Shown piece after piece: positions 1 through 8,501 of a stretch of 64,000 nucleotides of DNA. Every line of letters begins with the position of its first letter. The first letter of the stretch is position 1. This DNA comes from Methylotuvimicrobium alcaliphilum 20Z. GTDB taxonomy: Bacteria > Pseudomonadota > Gammaproteobacteria > Methylococcales > Methylomonadaceae. The DNA lies in NCBI RefSeq assembly GCF_000968535.2, contig NC_016112.1:434001-498000 (forward strand), given 5' to 3'. The position numbers were made by a program, and so were the translations under genes. The notes beneath the pieces are model-generated. The model did no database searches. It was not told the origin of the DNA and was given only the letters and a program-made list of their open reading frames with translations.

Positions 1-148
1 AAGGTGAAAGATGAAAGGTGAAAGATGAAAGGTGAAAGATGAAAGGTGAAAGGTGAATGGTGAATGGTGAATGGTGAATGGTGAATGGTGAATGGTGAAT
101 GGTGAATGGTGAATGGTGAATGGTGAATGGTGAATGGTGAATGGTGAA
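1..148. repeat. Heptamer tandem repeat array
   Basis: The first about 55 bases alternate GGTGAAA and GATGAAA units, then GGTGAAT repeats about 13 times without a break up to about position 148. The array begins before the window edge. No reading frame, spacer pattern or flanking cas-like gene is present. It lies downstream of ispH and looks like a slippage-prone simple repeat. Confidence 0.9.
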
Positions 149-229
149 TGGTCGGATTATGGGAGGAGTTAGTGCTTGATTCGTGTTTCGGGCGTCCTTG
201 CCCGGTTTTTTTCTGAAAAACCTAAGCTA

Positions 230-1174
230 CTATGCGGTTTTTTTTAGGCCTCTGGGCAGGGAAAAGACGACTTTTTCTTCAATGCCTTTGTTTTCGGTAA
301 TCGATTGGCCGCCCCAGGTTTTCAATTGGTTGATAACTTCTTGTACCAGAACTTCCGGTGCCGATGCTCCTGCAGTAACACCTACGGCAGTGATGCCGTC
401 GAACCACTCTCGGCTCATGTCGTTAGCAGTATCGATTAAATAAGCCGGTTTGCCCAGTTGTTCGGCGATTTCCCGTAAGCGATTAGAGTTGGAGCTATTG
501 GGAGAACCGACCACGAGAATCAAGTCGGTTTTGTTGGCAAGATCATAAACGGCATCCTGCCGGTTTTGCGTGGCATAACAAATATCGTCTTTTTTCTGTT
601 CCTGAATTGAGGAGAAACGTGCTCGGAGAGCGTCGACCATCACTTTGGTGTCGGTCATGGACAGCGTCGTTTGCGTTACGTAGGCCAGATTATTAGGATT
701 ATTGACCTTCAGTTTGGCGACATCTTCCGGTGTTTCGACCAGGTAAATGCCGCCGTTTTCGGTGCATTTTTCATATTGGCCCATCGTGCCTTCGACTTCC
801 GGGTGCCCGGCGTGACCGATTAGTATGACCTCTCGATCTTGTTTGGCGTGCTTGGCAACCTGCAAATGAACTTTGGTGACTAGTGGGCAGGTTGCGTCGA
901 AAACGGTTAAATTACGTTCCTCGGCTTCTTCTTGGACTCTTTTCGAAACGCCGTGTGCGCTGAAAATCAAATAAGAGCCGACAGGGACGTCGCTCAAGTC
1001 TTCGATGAAAATCGCGCCTTTATCTTTAAGGCCGTCGACGACGGTGCGGTTATGGACGACTTCATGGCGGACGTATATCGGGGCGCCGAAAGCTTCGAGA
1101 GCTTGATCGACGATTTCAATGGCTCTATCCACTCCGGCACAAAATCCACGGGGGTTGGCGAGTATTATTTGCAT
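230..1174 (-). CDS. ispH: 4-hydroxy-3-methylbut-2-enyl diphosphate reductase (IspH/LytB)
   Basis: IspH is the last enzyme of the MEP isoprenoid pathway; it reduces HMBPP to IPP and DMAPP with a 4Fe-4S cluster. The three cluster cysteines are visible: C12 in [10 protein letters not shown]96 in [11 protein letters not shown] and C199 in [10 protein letters not shown]. The substrate-binding histidines in RHEVVHN and [10 protein letters not shown] and the [10 protein letters not shown] motif are also present. At 314 residues it has the usual length, and the N terminus [14 protein letters not shown] fits the family, so the first ATG is taken as the start. The gene ends close to a heptamer array and is separated from rraA by about 200 bases. 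Assignment is by motifs and is very secure. Confidence 0.97.
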   Translation of the reverse strand: MQIILANPRGFCAGVDRAIEIVDQALEAFGAPIYVRHEVVHNRTVVDGLKDKGAIFIEDLSDVPVGSYLIFSAHGVSKRVQEEAEERNLTVFDATCPLVTKVHLQVAKHAKQDREVILIGHAGHPEVEGTMGQYEKCTENGGIYLVETPEDVAKLKVNNPNNLAYVTQTTLSMTDTKVMVDALRARFSSIQEQKKDDICYATQNRQDAVYDLANKTDLILVVGSPNSSNSNRLREIAEQLGKPAYLIDTANDMSREWFDGITAVGVTAGASAPEVLVQEVINQLKTWGGQSITENKGIEEKVVFSLPRGLKKTA

Positions 1175-1387
1175 ATCTTGACTAAAATAGTAGGTTAAGG
1201 TGAGGTTATTTTAACCCAGCTTTAACATTTGCCAATCATAAAATATTGAATAATGAATAAAAGCAAATAGTATGACGCTACATTGTCGCCTGAATCTTTT
1301 GAAAAGTTGCGTAAAAGCGGGCATGATTTTTTAACTTGTATAATTCAATAGATTAGGCAGTATGCGCTATATTTAGTAAGGGCTGTG

Positions 1388-1873
1388 TTAACTTAGTTCA
1401 GTCTCCGAGACGATAATTCCATCGCTATCGGCATATAAAAAATAATCTTTTCTAAATTGTACGCCCGCGAAAGTCACAATGCCATCCTGTTCTCCATGGC
1501 CTTTCGTCGTACTTTTAAGCGGATGCGGATGGAGCGCGCGAATCCCGATCGGAATCGTATCGATTGCGGCCGCATTGCGAATACAGCCATAGACCGCGAT
1601 TCCTTGCCAGCCGTTATCGTAGGCCAATTGAGCAAGCTCCCGGTCGATCAGGGCGCAGCGGTGCGATCCTCCGCCGTCGACGACTAAGACGCGTCTCGAA
1701 ACTTTGGTCGATAAGGTTGATTCGACTAATCCATTGTCTTCAAAGGCTTTAATCGTCGTAATTTGCCCGCAAAAAGCCGGTGTTGCTCCGAATATTCTGA
1801 AAATGGGGTCGGCGATTTGAAAGCCGTTAATTCCGGAGTATTTGTCACAGAGATCGGCAGTGGTAAACGTCAT
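1388..1873 (-). CDS. rraA: RraA family protein (RNase E activity regulator type)
   Basis: RraA-family trimeric proteins include the E. coli inhibitor of RNase E, and related members are aldolases (HMG/CHA aldolase type). The core motifs are clear: VLVVDGGGSHRCALIDRELA, GWQGIAVYGCIRNA and the terminal DGIIVSE. The frame stays open upstream to position 1999, but the start at 1873 (MTFTTADLCDKYSG) gives 161 residues, the usual RraA length, and has an AAGG ribosome-binding site seven bases upstream; the extra N-terminal 42 residues look non-homologous. With this length and GGGSHRCA motif the RNase E regulator subgroup is more likely than the aldolase subgroup, though binding to RNase E cannot be seen from sequence. 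Confidence 0.9.
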   Translation of the reverse strand: MTFTTADLCDKYSGINGFQIADPIFRIFGATPAFCGQITTIKAFEDNGLVESTLSTKVSRRVLVVDGGGSHRCALIDRELAQLAYDNGWQGIAVYGCIRNAAAIDTIPIGIRALHPHPLKSTTKGHGEQDGIVTFAGVQFRKDYFLYADSDGIIVSETELS

Positions 1874-2107
1874 TGGCATTACCTTGATTAAGGCTGTTGA
1901 GGTCATATCATAACAGAATTGCGGTAAAAATAGTTTGGTATGGTTGCAGTCGATGAGTCGAATTGGTGCTTCATTGTGCCAAAGTGGTGCATTGCTCAAG
2001 AATAGACAGAGGCGGGTATTTTATTTCTGCTTTAAAATATATTTTTGGCATGATTAGTGTTTAATTTTAGGAATGGAGATACAGATGACGGATAAATTAA
2101 ACAATTT

Positions 2108-4132
2108 ATGAATACGATAATTGAAACAAATAAAACTAAGTTGCTGGCTGCCATGCCGGCCGTAAAGAGTTACGAGGCTCGTCTTGCCTCGCTAAACGAT
2201 TGGTGGGGGAAAATTGCGTTGATCGGTAAGATCAATAGCCATAATGTGGCGTCGACCATTCTTGACGACATGAATTTGACGAAAAGTAAATTCGGCGAGT
2301 TGCAGCAGAAGCTGACTTATAATTTGCTGGTCGAGAATTTGAAAAAATTGGTGCTTGATAATTCATCGAAGGCGCAAGTCGCGATCGATTTACTGATTCG
2401 TAATTTGTTCGAGCGCACTGCGGATGTGGGTTTTTTAGCCACAGACGACGATATTCGCTCTTTCCTTATTTCCGGAAACTCAGATCGGGAAGGAATTGAT
2501 TTTATCGAAAATCGACTGCGCGAATATGTAAAGAAGTATAGCGTATATGACGAGATCATTATTTTCGATACCGAGGGGCGGGTTAAAGCGCATTTGGACA
2601 ACGAGAACCCGATCAGTCATTCAACGGATCCTCTTATTGCCGAAACTCTAAAATCGAGTGCGGAATATACCGAAACGTTTCGATATTCGGAATTACAGCC
2701 GAATAAACGGCATTCGCTGATTTATTCCTGCAAAATAACCGAAAGTAACCAGCAAGGATCGAAAGCAGTAGGCGTTTTATGTTTATGTTTTCGGTTTGAC
2801 GATGAAATGGCTGGCATTTTCGGCGATCTACTAGCGGCGGATGACGATGGCACGCTAATGATATTGGGTACCGACGGAAAAATAATCGCCAGTAGCGATG
2901 AGCAATTAATGCCGCTACAAGCGGCTTTTGCTAATGCTAATCCGGTAAATATCGCATCGTATAAGCTGCGCGAATATATTGTTAACACTCGACAAACCAA
3001 AGGGTATCAGGGTTTTTTCGGATTAGGTTGGACCGGGCGCATGATGACGCCGTTGGAAACGGCTTTTAAACGTAATGAAGCAGTCGATAGAGGAAGCGCT
3101 TACACCGATATTATCGATCAAGCCAGTACCTTCCCTCAAGAGTTGAAAGATATTCGCAAGGCCTCCTCCGATATCAATGCCGACCTCGGCTTGTTGGTGC
3201 TTAACGGCCAGATTGCATCGGCTCGGAAAAATGCGGCCGAATTTATGCCGGTTTTGGAGGCCATCAAAGAAATCGGTTCCGATATTGCGAATATATTCGC
3301 CGATTCGGTCAATAGCCTTCAGGAAGTCACTGTCATGTCTTCGCATTTGAACAATGCAGGGTTTTTGGCGTCGTTGGCGGTCGATATCATGGATCGTAAT
3401 TTATACGAACGGGCTAACGATTGCCGGTGGTGGGCGTTGACATCGACTTTTAGGCACTGTTTGGCTCAACCGGAAATCTCGTCAAAGGATGAGCAGCGGA
3501 TGACGGACATATTGCAATACATCAACGCTTTATACACGGTCTATACCAATCTTTATCTTTACGATAAAAACGGTCGTATCTTGGCGGTGTCGAACTCTTA
3601 CGAGCGCTCGTTATTGGGCATGCAAGTCGACGAGCGAAGCGGAGCGCCGGCTGCGTTGAGGAATAGCGATTCACAGAGCTACAGCGTTTCGCCCTTTATC
3701 CGGACGCCATTTTACGGTAATCGCTATACCTATATCTATAATGCCTCGATCACGCATTTGGCAAGGCAGGATCAAGTGCTCGGCGGGATCGGCATCGTTT
3801 TTGACAGTGAGCCGCAGTTTTCGAGCATGCTCGATGAAGTTTTACCGCGCGACGAAGCGGGAAAGCTGCTCGAAGGATGTTTTGCGTTTTTTACCGACCG
3901 CAATAAGATGATCGTTGCTTCGGCTAATCACCCATCGCTCGGCGCCGGAGATTCGCTGGCGATCGACGACCGTTTTTTTGCCATGCGGACCGGACAAAGA
4001 GGTTCCGAAGTCATTCAATACAATGGCGTACAATATGTTTTAGGGATGGCTGTGTCGAAAGGCTACCGCGAATACAAAGCCGTCGACGGCTATAGCAACG
4101 ATGTATTTGCATTCGTGTTCATTCCATTTTAG
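2108..4132 (+). CDS. Soluble protein with two Cache-like sensor domains
   Basis: The 674-residue product has no signal peptide or membrane segment. Two regions resemble Cache sensor folds. The first, about residues 100-270, includes YDEIIIFDTEGRVKAHLDN and ends with a FDDEMAGIFGDL segment. The second, about 470-670, includes NLYLYDKNGRILAVSNSYE and GGIGIVFDSEPQFSSML. Between them is a helical linker. Cache domains normally sense small ligands outside the cell, so a cytosolic double-Cache protein without a visible output domain is unusual. The C-terminal segment FAFVFIPF resembles the join to a CheW-like domain in some homologues, which would make this a signalling protein that lost or never had its output module. 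The ligand is unknown. The gene stands alone between rraA and a family A repeat. Confidence 0.7.
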   Translation: MNTIIETNKTKLLAAMPAVKSYEARLASLNDWWGKIALIGKINSHNVASTILDDMNLTKSKFGELQQKLTYNLLVENLKKLVLDNSSKAQVAIDLLIRNLFERTADVGFLATDDDIRSFLISGNSDREGIDFIENRLREYVKKYSVYDEIIIFDTEGRVKAHLDNENPISHSTDPLIAETLKSSAEYTETFRYSELQPNKRHSLIYSCKITESNQQGSKAVGVLCLCFRFDDEMAGIFGDLLAADDDGTLMILGTDGKIIASSDEQLMPLQAAFANANPVNIASYKLREYIVNTRQTKGYQGFFGLGWTGRMMTPLETAFKRNEAVDRGSAYTDIIDQASTFPQELKDIRKASSDINADLGLLVLNGQIASARKNAAEFMPVLEAIKEIGSDIANIFADSVNSLQEVTVMSSHLNNAGFLASLAVDIMDRNLYERANDCRWWALTSTFRHCLAQPEISSKDEQRMTDILQYINALYTVYTNLYLYDKNGRILAVSNSYERSLLGMQVDERSGAPAALRNSDSQSYSVSPFIRTPFYGNRYTYIYNASITHLARQDQVLGGIGIVFDSEPQFSSMLDEVLPRDEAGKLLEGCFAFFTDRNKMIVASANHPSLGAGDSLAIDDRFFAMRTGQRGSEVIQYNGVQYVLGMAVSKGYREYKAVDGYSNDVFAFVFIPF

Positions 4133-4150
4133 AAGTTTGTGTTTGCGTTA

Positions 4151-4284
4151 TATCATCATCGTAGATCAAAATTCGGTGCCTGGGTGAATACATCCATGTA
4201 GGTCTCTCACCTAGCGTTAGGTGAGAGACCGGACACCCCGGCGCCTCCTCGGGCACTGCCGAAATTTGAAGTGCGAAAGGTATA
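4151..4284 (-). repeat. Family A palindromic repeat, copy 1
   Basis: The copy runs from a GTAGATCAAAATTCGG end to the other end GAAATTTGAAGTGCGAAAGG-TATA. It lacks the 65-bp internal module and instead carries a perfect 13-bp stem, GGTCTCTCACCTA with its complement (4201-4230). It fills the gap between the Cache protein and trhP. Confidence 0.85.
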
Positions 4285-4292
4285 TTTCGCCG

Positions 4293-5633
4293 CTAAAAAT
4301 AACGCGCTAACAGTCCGTGTTGCGGGCTTATTTCCGGTAGCGGTATTTTTACCTCGTAGCCGCCGCCTAGAGCTTCTTGCATCGGATGTCCGTGCAGGTC
4401 TTCCATATGTTCGACGATAATGTCGCGGTTGCCTTCGGGTAAAATCAATTCAATTTTATCGCCAACCGAAAACTTGTTTTTGACATCAATTTCGGCCATG
4501 CCGGTCGCAGAATCGAAGCGTCTGATTTCACCGCAAAATTGTTGCTGATGGCTTTTCGAATAACCGGTAATGTAGTTTTGCTGTTCATGCGTGTGGTGGC
4601 GTTGATAAAAGCCGTCCGTATAACCCCGGTTGGCTAGGTTTTCCAAGACGCCGAGCAATTGCGGATTAAACGGACGTTCGGCCAGTGCGTCGTCGATTGC
4701 TTGGCGATAGGTTTGCGCGGTCCGGGCTACATAATAATGAGATTTGGTTCGACCTTCTATCTTAAGGCTGTCGACGCCGATTTCGACCAAGCGTTGAATA
4801 TGTTCGATCGCGCGCAGGTCTTTCGAATTCATGATGTAGGTGCCGTTTTCATCTTCCATGACCGGCAGCAGTTCGCCTTTACGCCCTTCCTCCTCTAAAA
4901 AATAAACCTTATCGGCCAAGGGGTGGCGCTCGGCGCCGCCGCAACTGGCATTACTGATTTCGGACATCGACAAGGCGCCGCCGTCCAAGACATAATCGCC
5001 TTCGGCATTTTCATGTGCGGGCAGTGTGTCGTATTTCCAGCGGCAGGAATTGGTGCAAGTACCCTGATTTGGGTCGCGGTGGTTAAAATATCCGGACAGC
5101 AAGCAGCGGCCCGAATAGGCAATGCATAGGGCGCCATGCACGAAGACTTCCAGTTCCATGTCCGGGCATTCCTGACGGATTTCGGCAATTTCATCGAGCG
5201 ACAACTCCCGGGACAGAATAATGCGTTTTACCCCGATGGTTTGCCAAAATTTGACCGTGGCATAGTTGACGGTATTGGCTTGCACGGATAAATGCACCGG
5301 CATTTCCGGCCAATTTTCCCGAACCATCATGATCAAACCGGGATCGGCCATGATCAATGCGTCCGGTTTCATCGCGATGATCGGGGCGATGTCGGCTAGG
5401 AACGTCTTGATTTTGCTATTATGCGGAATGACATTGGTCGCCAGAAAAAACTTTTTTCCGAGCCGGTGCGCTTCGTCGATGCCTTTGGCTAAGTTGTCGG
5501 CAAGAAAGTCGTTATTGCGCACGCGCAGGCTGTATCGCGGTTGGCCGGCATAAACTGCGTCCGCGCCGTAAGCGAAAGCGTAACGCATGTTTTTAAGGGT
5601 TCCGGCAGGAGAAAGTAATTCAACGGATTTCAT
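4293..5633 (-). CDS. trhP: U32 family tRNA 5-hydroxyuridine synthase (TrhP, formerly YegQ)
   Basis: TrhP proteins make 5-hydroxyuridine at the wobble position of tRNAs, upstream of cmoA/cmoB chemistry, and belong to the U32 group once annotated as peptidases. The N terminus KSVELLSPAGTLKNMRYAFA, the ELEVFVHGALCIAYSGRCLLS segment and the cysteine cluster in NQGTCTNSCRWKY are hallmark features; these cysteines are thought to hold an iron-sulfur cluster. At 446 residues it matches the YegQ branch rather than the longer RlhA branch. The C-terminal 80 residues form the beta-barrel domain common to the group. It is flanked on both sides by family A repeats, so it is probably transcribed alone. RlhA or a generic U32 role is less likely. 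Confidence 0.88.
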   Translation of the reverse strand: MKSVELLSPAGTLKNMRYAFAYGADAVYAGQPRYSLRVRNNDFLADNLAKGIDEAHRLGKKFFLATNVIPHNSKIKTFLADIAPIIAMKPDALIMADPGLIMMVRENWPEMPVHLSVQANTVNYATVKFWQTIGVKRIILSRELSLDEIAEIRQECPDMELEVFVHGALCIAYSGRCLLSGYFNHRDPNQGTCTNSCRWKYDTLPAHENAEGDYVLDGGALSMSEISNASCGGAERHPLADKVYFLEEEGRKGELLPVMEDENGTYIMNSKDLRAIEHIQRLVEIGVDSLKIEGRTKSHYYVARTAQTYRQAIDDALAERPFNPQLLGVLENLANRGYTDGFYQRHHTHEQQNYITGYSKSHQQQFCGEIRRFDSATGMAEIDVKNKFSVGDKIELILPEGNRDIIVEHMEDLHGHPMQEALGGGYEVKIPLPEISPQHGLLARYF

Positions 5634-5768
5634 TATTAGGTTGGAGTCGTATAATCAGCGATTGGAAAGGATTCGGTACGGAGCGAATTTGAAAAACGGC
5701 GCCGTCGAGTCATGATTCATAATTGACGATATTTTATCACTTAAGTTCTATCCGTCCGCAAATCGTTG

Positions 5769-5930
5769 TATACCTATCGCACTTCAAACTTCGGCATTAG
5801 CGTATGGAGGCGTCGGGGTGTTCGGCAAAGGCTTTGGCAGCATGGATGCTGTCATAGAGCCTACATGGACGTATTCACGGCGTCCTTTGACGGGCACCCC
5901 GATGCCGAAATTTGACTAGCAAAGGGTATA
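5769..5930 (+). repeat. Family A palindromic repeat, copy 2
   Basis: It begins TATACCTATCGCACTTCAAA and ends with AAATTTGACTAGCAAAGGG followed by TATA. The core GCCTACATGGACGTATTCAC is followed directly by GGCGTCC, so the internal module is absent. Its right end lies about 60 bases upstream of the next small gene. Confidence 0.85.
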
Positions 5931-5992
5931 ATTTACTCGTTAAATCCCGGAAGCGGGGCTTTTTCGATTCCATTGAAGCGGCGAGGAATTTA

Positions 5993-6139
5993 ATGATGGC
6001 TTGGTTTTTTGTATTTTTGGCGGCAGTTCTGATTATCGGTAGTGCTTTGATTTTGTTGCGAACCGCCAATATTCCAAGGTTGCCCAAACACGCGAAAGAG
6101 GCTTCCCACTTAAGGCGGGACAAAAGCACTAAGGATTAA
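5993..6139 (+). CDS. Small single-span membrane protein, DUF2897-like
   Basis: A 48-residue protein with one hydrophobic segment, AWFFVFLAAVLIIGSALILL, followed by a basic, polar tail. The start at 5993 has a GAGG site six bases upstream; a longer in-frame ATG at 5912 lies inside the upstream repeat and is unlikely. The tail from about residue 38 (ASHLRRDKSTKD) and the stop codon are encoded by the left arm of a family F repeat, so the native C terminus may have been replaced by the insertion. The similarity to DUF2897 proteins is in size and layout only. No function is known. Confidence 0.55.
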   Translation: MMAWFFVFLAAVLIIGSALILLRTANIPRLPKHAKEASHLRRDKSTKD

Positions 6140-6263
6140 CTGTTCGCCCTGAGCCTTTCGGCTGAGCTCAGGAGAGCCTTGTCGAAGGGTGGATGGTTAA
6201 TCCGCCCATGGTTCGACAGGCTCACCATGAACGGATTAACCTTAAGCTGTCCCGCGGTAAGTG
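6106..6263. repeat. Family F palindromic repeat, copy 1
   Basis: The outer arms CACTTAAGGCGGGAC (6108-6122 region) and GTCCCGCGGTAAGTG (near 6249-6263) are imperfect inverted repeats. Inside are TTCGCCCTGAGC, CTTGTCGAAGGGTG and TGGTTCGACAGGCTCACCA, the same text as in the copy at 48592-48724. The left arm overlaps the end of the small membrane protein gene. Confidence 0.75.
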
Positions 6264-6337
6264 AGTAGCCGCGACAGATCGTGCTGAGCGGCAAGATGAA
6301 GACGGCGGTTAGACATTGCGCCTAGGTGCGCAAATAT

Positions 6338-6784
6338 TCAGCGCGGGGAGACTCTTAAGCTAAAGGTTACCGGCCCGTCATTAACCAACGAGACTTGCAT
6401 GTCGGCACCGAATTGACCGAATTGAACCTGTGTATGTAGGTCAGCGGCTTTTTTTTGCAAATAATTAAAGAGCGCCAAGCCGTGTTCGGGGGAAGCGCCT
6501 CGGCTGAAACTGGGGCGATTGCCGCTGTCGGTGTCTGCCGCCAGCGTGAATTGCGGGACCAATAACAAGCCACCATTAATGTTACGCAGACTTAGATTCA
6601 TCTTGTCTTCGGCGTCGGCGAAAATGCGGTAGTTAAGGATTCGCTCCAATAAGCGTTCAGCTTCTTTTTCGGTGTCGTTTTTTTCGACCGCGACGAGAGC
6701 CAGTATGCCTCGTTCGATCACGCCGATGTCTTGTTGCCGGACAGTCACCTTTGCGCGGGTTACGCGTTGAATAACGGATATCAT
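6338..6784 (-). CDS. dtd: D-aminoacyl-tRNA deacylase
   Basis: Dtd removes D-amino acids wrongly loaded onto tRNA. The gene encodes the compact 148-residue fold: N terminus MISVIQRVTRAKVTV, the catalytic-loop region LLLVPQFTLAADTDSGNRPS, and the C-terminal NDGPVTFSLRV, which contains the conserved Gly-cisPro signature used for chiral proofreading. The frame is open to 6817, but the ATG at 6784 fits the family N terminus and length and is preferred although no strong ribosome-binding site is seen. It is the only gene between repeat-rich stretches and diverges from the nuclease gene, with about 90 bases between the two starts. Confidence 0.95.
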   Translation of the reverse strand: MISVIQRVTRAKVTVRQQDIGVIERGILALVAVEKNDTEKEAERLLERILNYRIFADAEDKMNLSLRNINGGLLLVPQFTLAADTDSGNRPSFSRGASPEHGLALFNYLQKKAADLHTQVQFGQFGADMQVSLVNDGPVTFSLRVSPR

Positions 6785-6871
6785 AGGATGTTTCTGTACA
6801 ATAGCGTTTTTGGGCACGGAATTATAGCGTTCCGGCTCGATAACGGCTAATCGTTAAATCTTATCAAATCC

Positions 6872-7693
6872 ATGCTTTACGCCTTACTTAAATCGCTCGT
6901 TCTAATGCTGGCTATCTCGGCCGTCTACGCCGAGGAAATTTATCGCTGGCAAGATGAAAACGGCAAATTTTATTTTTCGGACAAACGACGAGAAGGCGCC
7001 GAGCGTCTTACGATAAAGCCAGGTTATTCTTATCACCGCATTCAGTATGTTTATGACGGCGATACGGTAAAGCTGGTAGACGGCAGAAAAATCCGCTTAC
7101 TCGGCATCAACACGCCGGAGGTCGAAGGGCGCAATAAAAACGCGGAGGCCGGAGGCGAAGAAGCTAAACGTTGGTTAACTCACGCATTGAAAGGCAAGCG
7201 CGTGCGTTTAGTACACGATAGCGAACAAAAGGACAAATACGGACGGACGCTCGCACATTTATTTACCGAGGATGGTCTGCACCTCAATTTAGAGCTGGTT
7301 AGATTAGGCTTGGCTGCGCTCAGTATTTTTCCGCCGAATTTGCGTTATAGCGACGAACTGCTCCGCGCCCAAACTGAAGCCGAAAAAAACTCTCGCGGCA
7401 TCTGGAGACGGCCTGAATACCGAATCAAGCCGGCACCGAGTCTTCGAGCGGGTAATCATAGAGGCTGGCAGCGAATTTCCGGGCGCGTCAAAAAAATCAG
7501 AACGACGCGTAAATATGTGTATTTGACGCTTGGCGAGCGCGTCGATTTTCGGATCGAACGGGCCAATCTAGCTTTGTTTCCAAACCCGAGCAGCTATGTC
7601 GGCAAAGAAGTTGAAATTCGCGGTTGGCTCAATCGATCCAAGAAACATTTTTCGATGCTGATCCGTCATCCTAGTTCGGTCAAGATGCTCTGA
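6872..7693 (+). CDS. Secreted thermonuclease-family (SNase) protein with DUF4124-type N terminus
   Basis: A predicted signal peptide (about residues 1-20, ending SAVYA) is followed by a short DUF4124-like motif, EEIYRWQDENGKFYFSDKRR. The staphylococcal-nuclease domain (about residues 55-180) shows VYDGDTVKL, KIRLLGINTPEVEG and DKYGRTLAHLF, which carry the calcium-binding aspartates, the catalytic glutamate and the arginine of the family. A C-terminal region of about 75 residues (ISGRVKKIRTTRKYVYLTLG onward) resembles an OB fold and may bind nucleic acid. The product is probably a periplasmic or exported nuclease that degrades DNA or RNA for scavenging. The exact substrate is not shown. The gene stands alone, with a helicase-like remnant and a TA pair downstream. 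Confidence 0.88.
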   Translation: MLYALLKSLVLMLAISAVYAEEIYRWQDENGKFYFSDKRREGAERLTIKPGYSYHRIQYVYDGDTVKLVDGRKIRLLGINTPEVEGRNKNAEAGGEEAKRWLTHALKGKRVRLVHDSEQKDKYGRTLAHLFTEDGLHLNLELVRLGLAALSIFPPNLRYSDELLRAQTEAEKNSRGIWRRPEYRIKPAPSLRAGNHRGWQRISGRVKKIRTTRKYVYLTLGERVDFRIERANLALFPNPSSYVGKEVEIRGWLNRSKKHFSMLIRHPSSVKML

Positions 7694-7726
7694 GGAGCAG
7701 TACCCCTTAGCTAGGGAATTCAGGAT

Positions 7727-7868
7727 ATGGACTTTCGAATTGCCGACACCTTCACCGACAGCCTTGCCAAACTGACCGGTGACGAACAAAAAGCCATTAA
7801 AACCACCGTGTTCGATCTACTACTGAATCCGGCAAATCCCGTATACCAAATCAACAAAGGTAAAGATT
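7727..7868 (+). pseudogene. N-terminal remnant of a helicase/RelE-fold protein
   Basis: About 45 residues, MDFRIADTFTDSLAKLTGDE and the following LLLNPANPVYQINKGKD, match the start of a recurrent group of large helicase-like proteins with a RelE-type N-terminal domain. The frame then runs into the start region of the next gene and stops at 7945, long before any helicase motif. It is most simply a truncated copy cut by arrival of the toxin-antitoxin pair. The family assignment rests on recall of the N-terminal motif, so it is moderate. It could also be a short RelE-like toxin remnant. Confidence 0.55.
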
Positions 7869-8099
7869 ATGCGCAAACAAACCATCCAATATTCGTCACC
7901 GCTCGATGCTTTGATCGAAATTGCCAAACGGCTCAGTATTCTTGAAAGCCAACATCACATGGAATCGGAAGAGTTTTTTTATCGATACAGCCGGGGAGAA
8001 ATGCCCGACGATGCGGAATTTGTCGAATGGGCCAACGACTATCGGCACTACCTGTATTTGCATCAGGAGCTGGATGTGAAGCTGAAACATGTTGCATGA
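7869..8099 (+). CDS. Putative TumA-type antitoxin
   Basis: A 76-residue acidic protein without recognisable catalytic residues, beginning MRKQTIQYSSPLDALIEIAK. An AAAGG ribosome-binding site lies eight bases upstream of the ATG. It overlaps the next gene by 11 bases, the typical arrangement of an antitoxin followed by its toxin. The RYSRGEMPDDAEFVEWANDY segment, a short acidic helix run, resembles antitoxins that accompany TumE/DUF6516 toxins. The call depends mostly on its neighbour; by sequence alone the protein is only a small helical protein. Confidence 0.6.
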   Translation: MRKQTIQYSSPLDALIEIAKRLSILESQHHMESEEFFYRYSRGEMPDDAEFVEWANDYRHYLYLHQELDVKLKHVA

Positions 8100-8472
8100 T
8101 GCGCTGAAGACTTATCTGGATGTCGTTGAACAGGCGATTCTGTGTTGCGACGGTGTTTATGTCGAACGCTACACGGAGGAAATTTTGACGCCGGAACGCG
8201 TCAATTTGCGGATTCGTATGCGATTTGCCAATGGATATTTATTGGAAATTCATGAGGCGGTCATTATTGTCGGTCAACGCCTTACCCATCTGGATTATCG
8301 CTATCATTGCCAGGATGCGGAAAACCGTTTGCTGTTTCGTTATGACTGCACGCCGCACTTCCCCGATTTATCCAGTTTTCCGCATCACAAACACTTGCCG
8401 GATAGTGTGATCGTTTCCGAGAGAACTGAAATTCCATCTATTTTGCAAGAAATCGTACAGTTACAAGAATAA
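8089..8472 (+). CDS. Putative TumE-type (DUF6516) toxin
   Basis: A 127-residue protein with the DUF6516 layout: a hydrophilic beta-rich N-terminal half (LRIRMRFANGYLLEIHEAV) and the signature DYRYHCQDAENRLLFRYDC followed by HFPDLSSFPHHKH. The repeated histidines in the last block are the likely active-site residues. Family members are toxins of TumE-TumA type II systems, reported on plasmids and mobile DNA. The gene starts 11 bases before the end of the upstream antitoxin, showing translational coupling. It converges with bufC, leaving 29 bases between the two stop codons. Toxic activity is inferred from the family only. Confidence 0.7.
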   Translation: MLHDALKTYLDVVEQAILCCDGVYVERYTEEILTPERVNLRIRMRFANGYLLEIHEAVIIVGQRLTHLDYRYHCQDAENRLLFRYDCTPHFPDLSSFPHHKHLPDSVIVSERTEIPSILQEIVQLQE

Positions 8473-8501
8473 CGAAGCGCGTATGGATTTTCTTAAGGCG
8501 C

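Noticed and set aside
1..148. Regular repeats that could be taken for a CRISPR array
   Set aside because: The 7-bp units are directly adjacent with no spacers, and no cas genes are present. The same holds for 11034-11085.
183..228. Hairpin CGGGC-GTCCTT-GCCCG with T-run after ispH
   Set aside because: The T-run follows the stem on the plus strand, opposite to ispH transcription, so it cannot be the ispH terminator; there is no plus-strand gene before it.
1388..1999. Longer start for rraA at 1999
   Set aside because: The added 42 residues have no family match, and the ATG at 1873 has a ribosome-binding site and gives the usual length.
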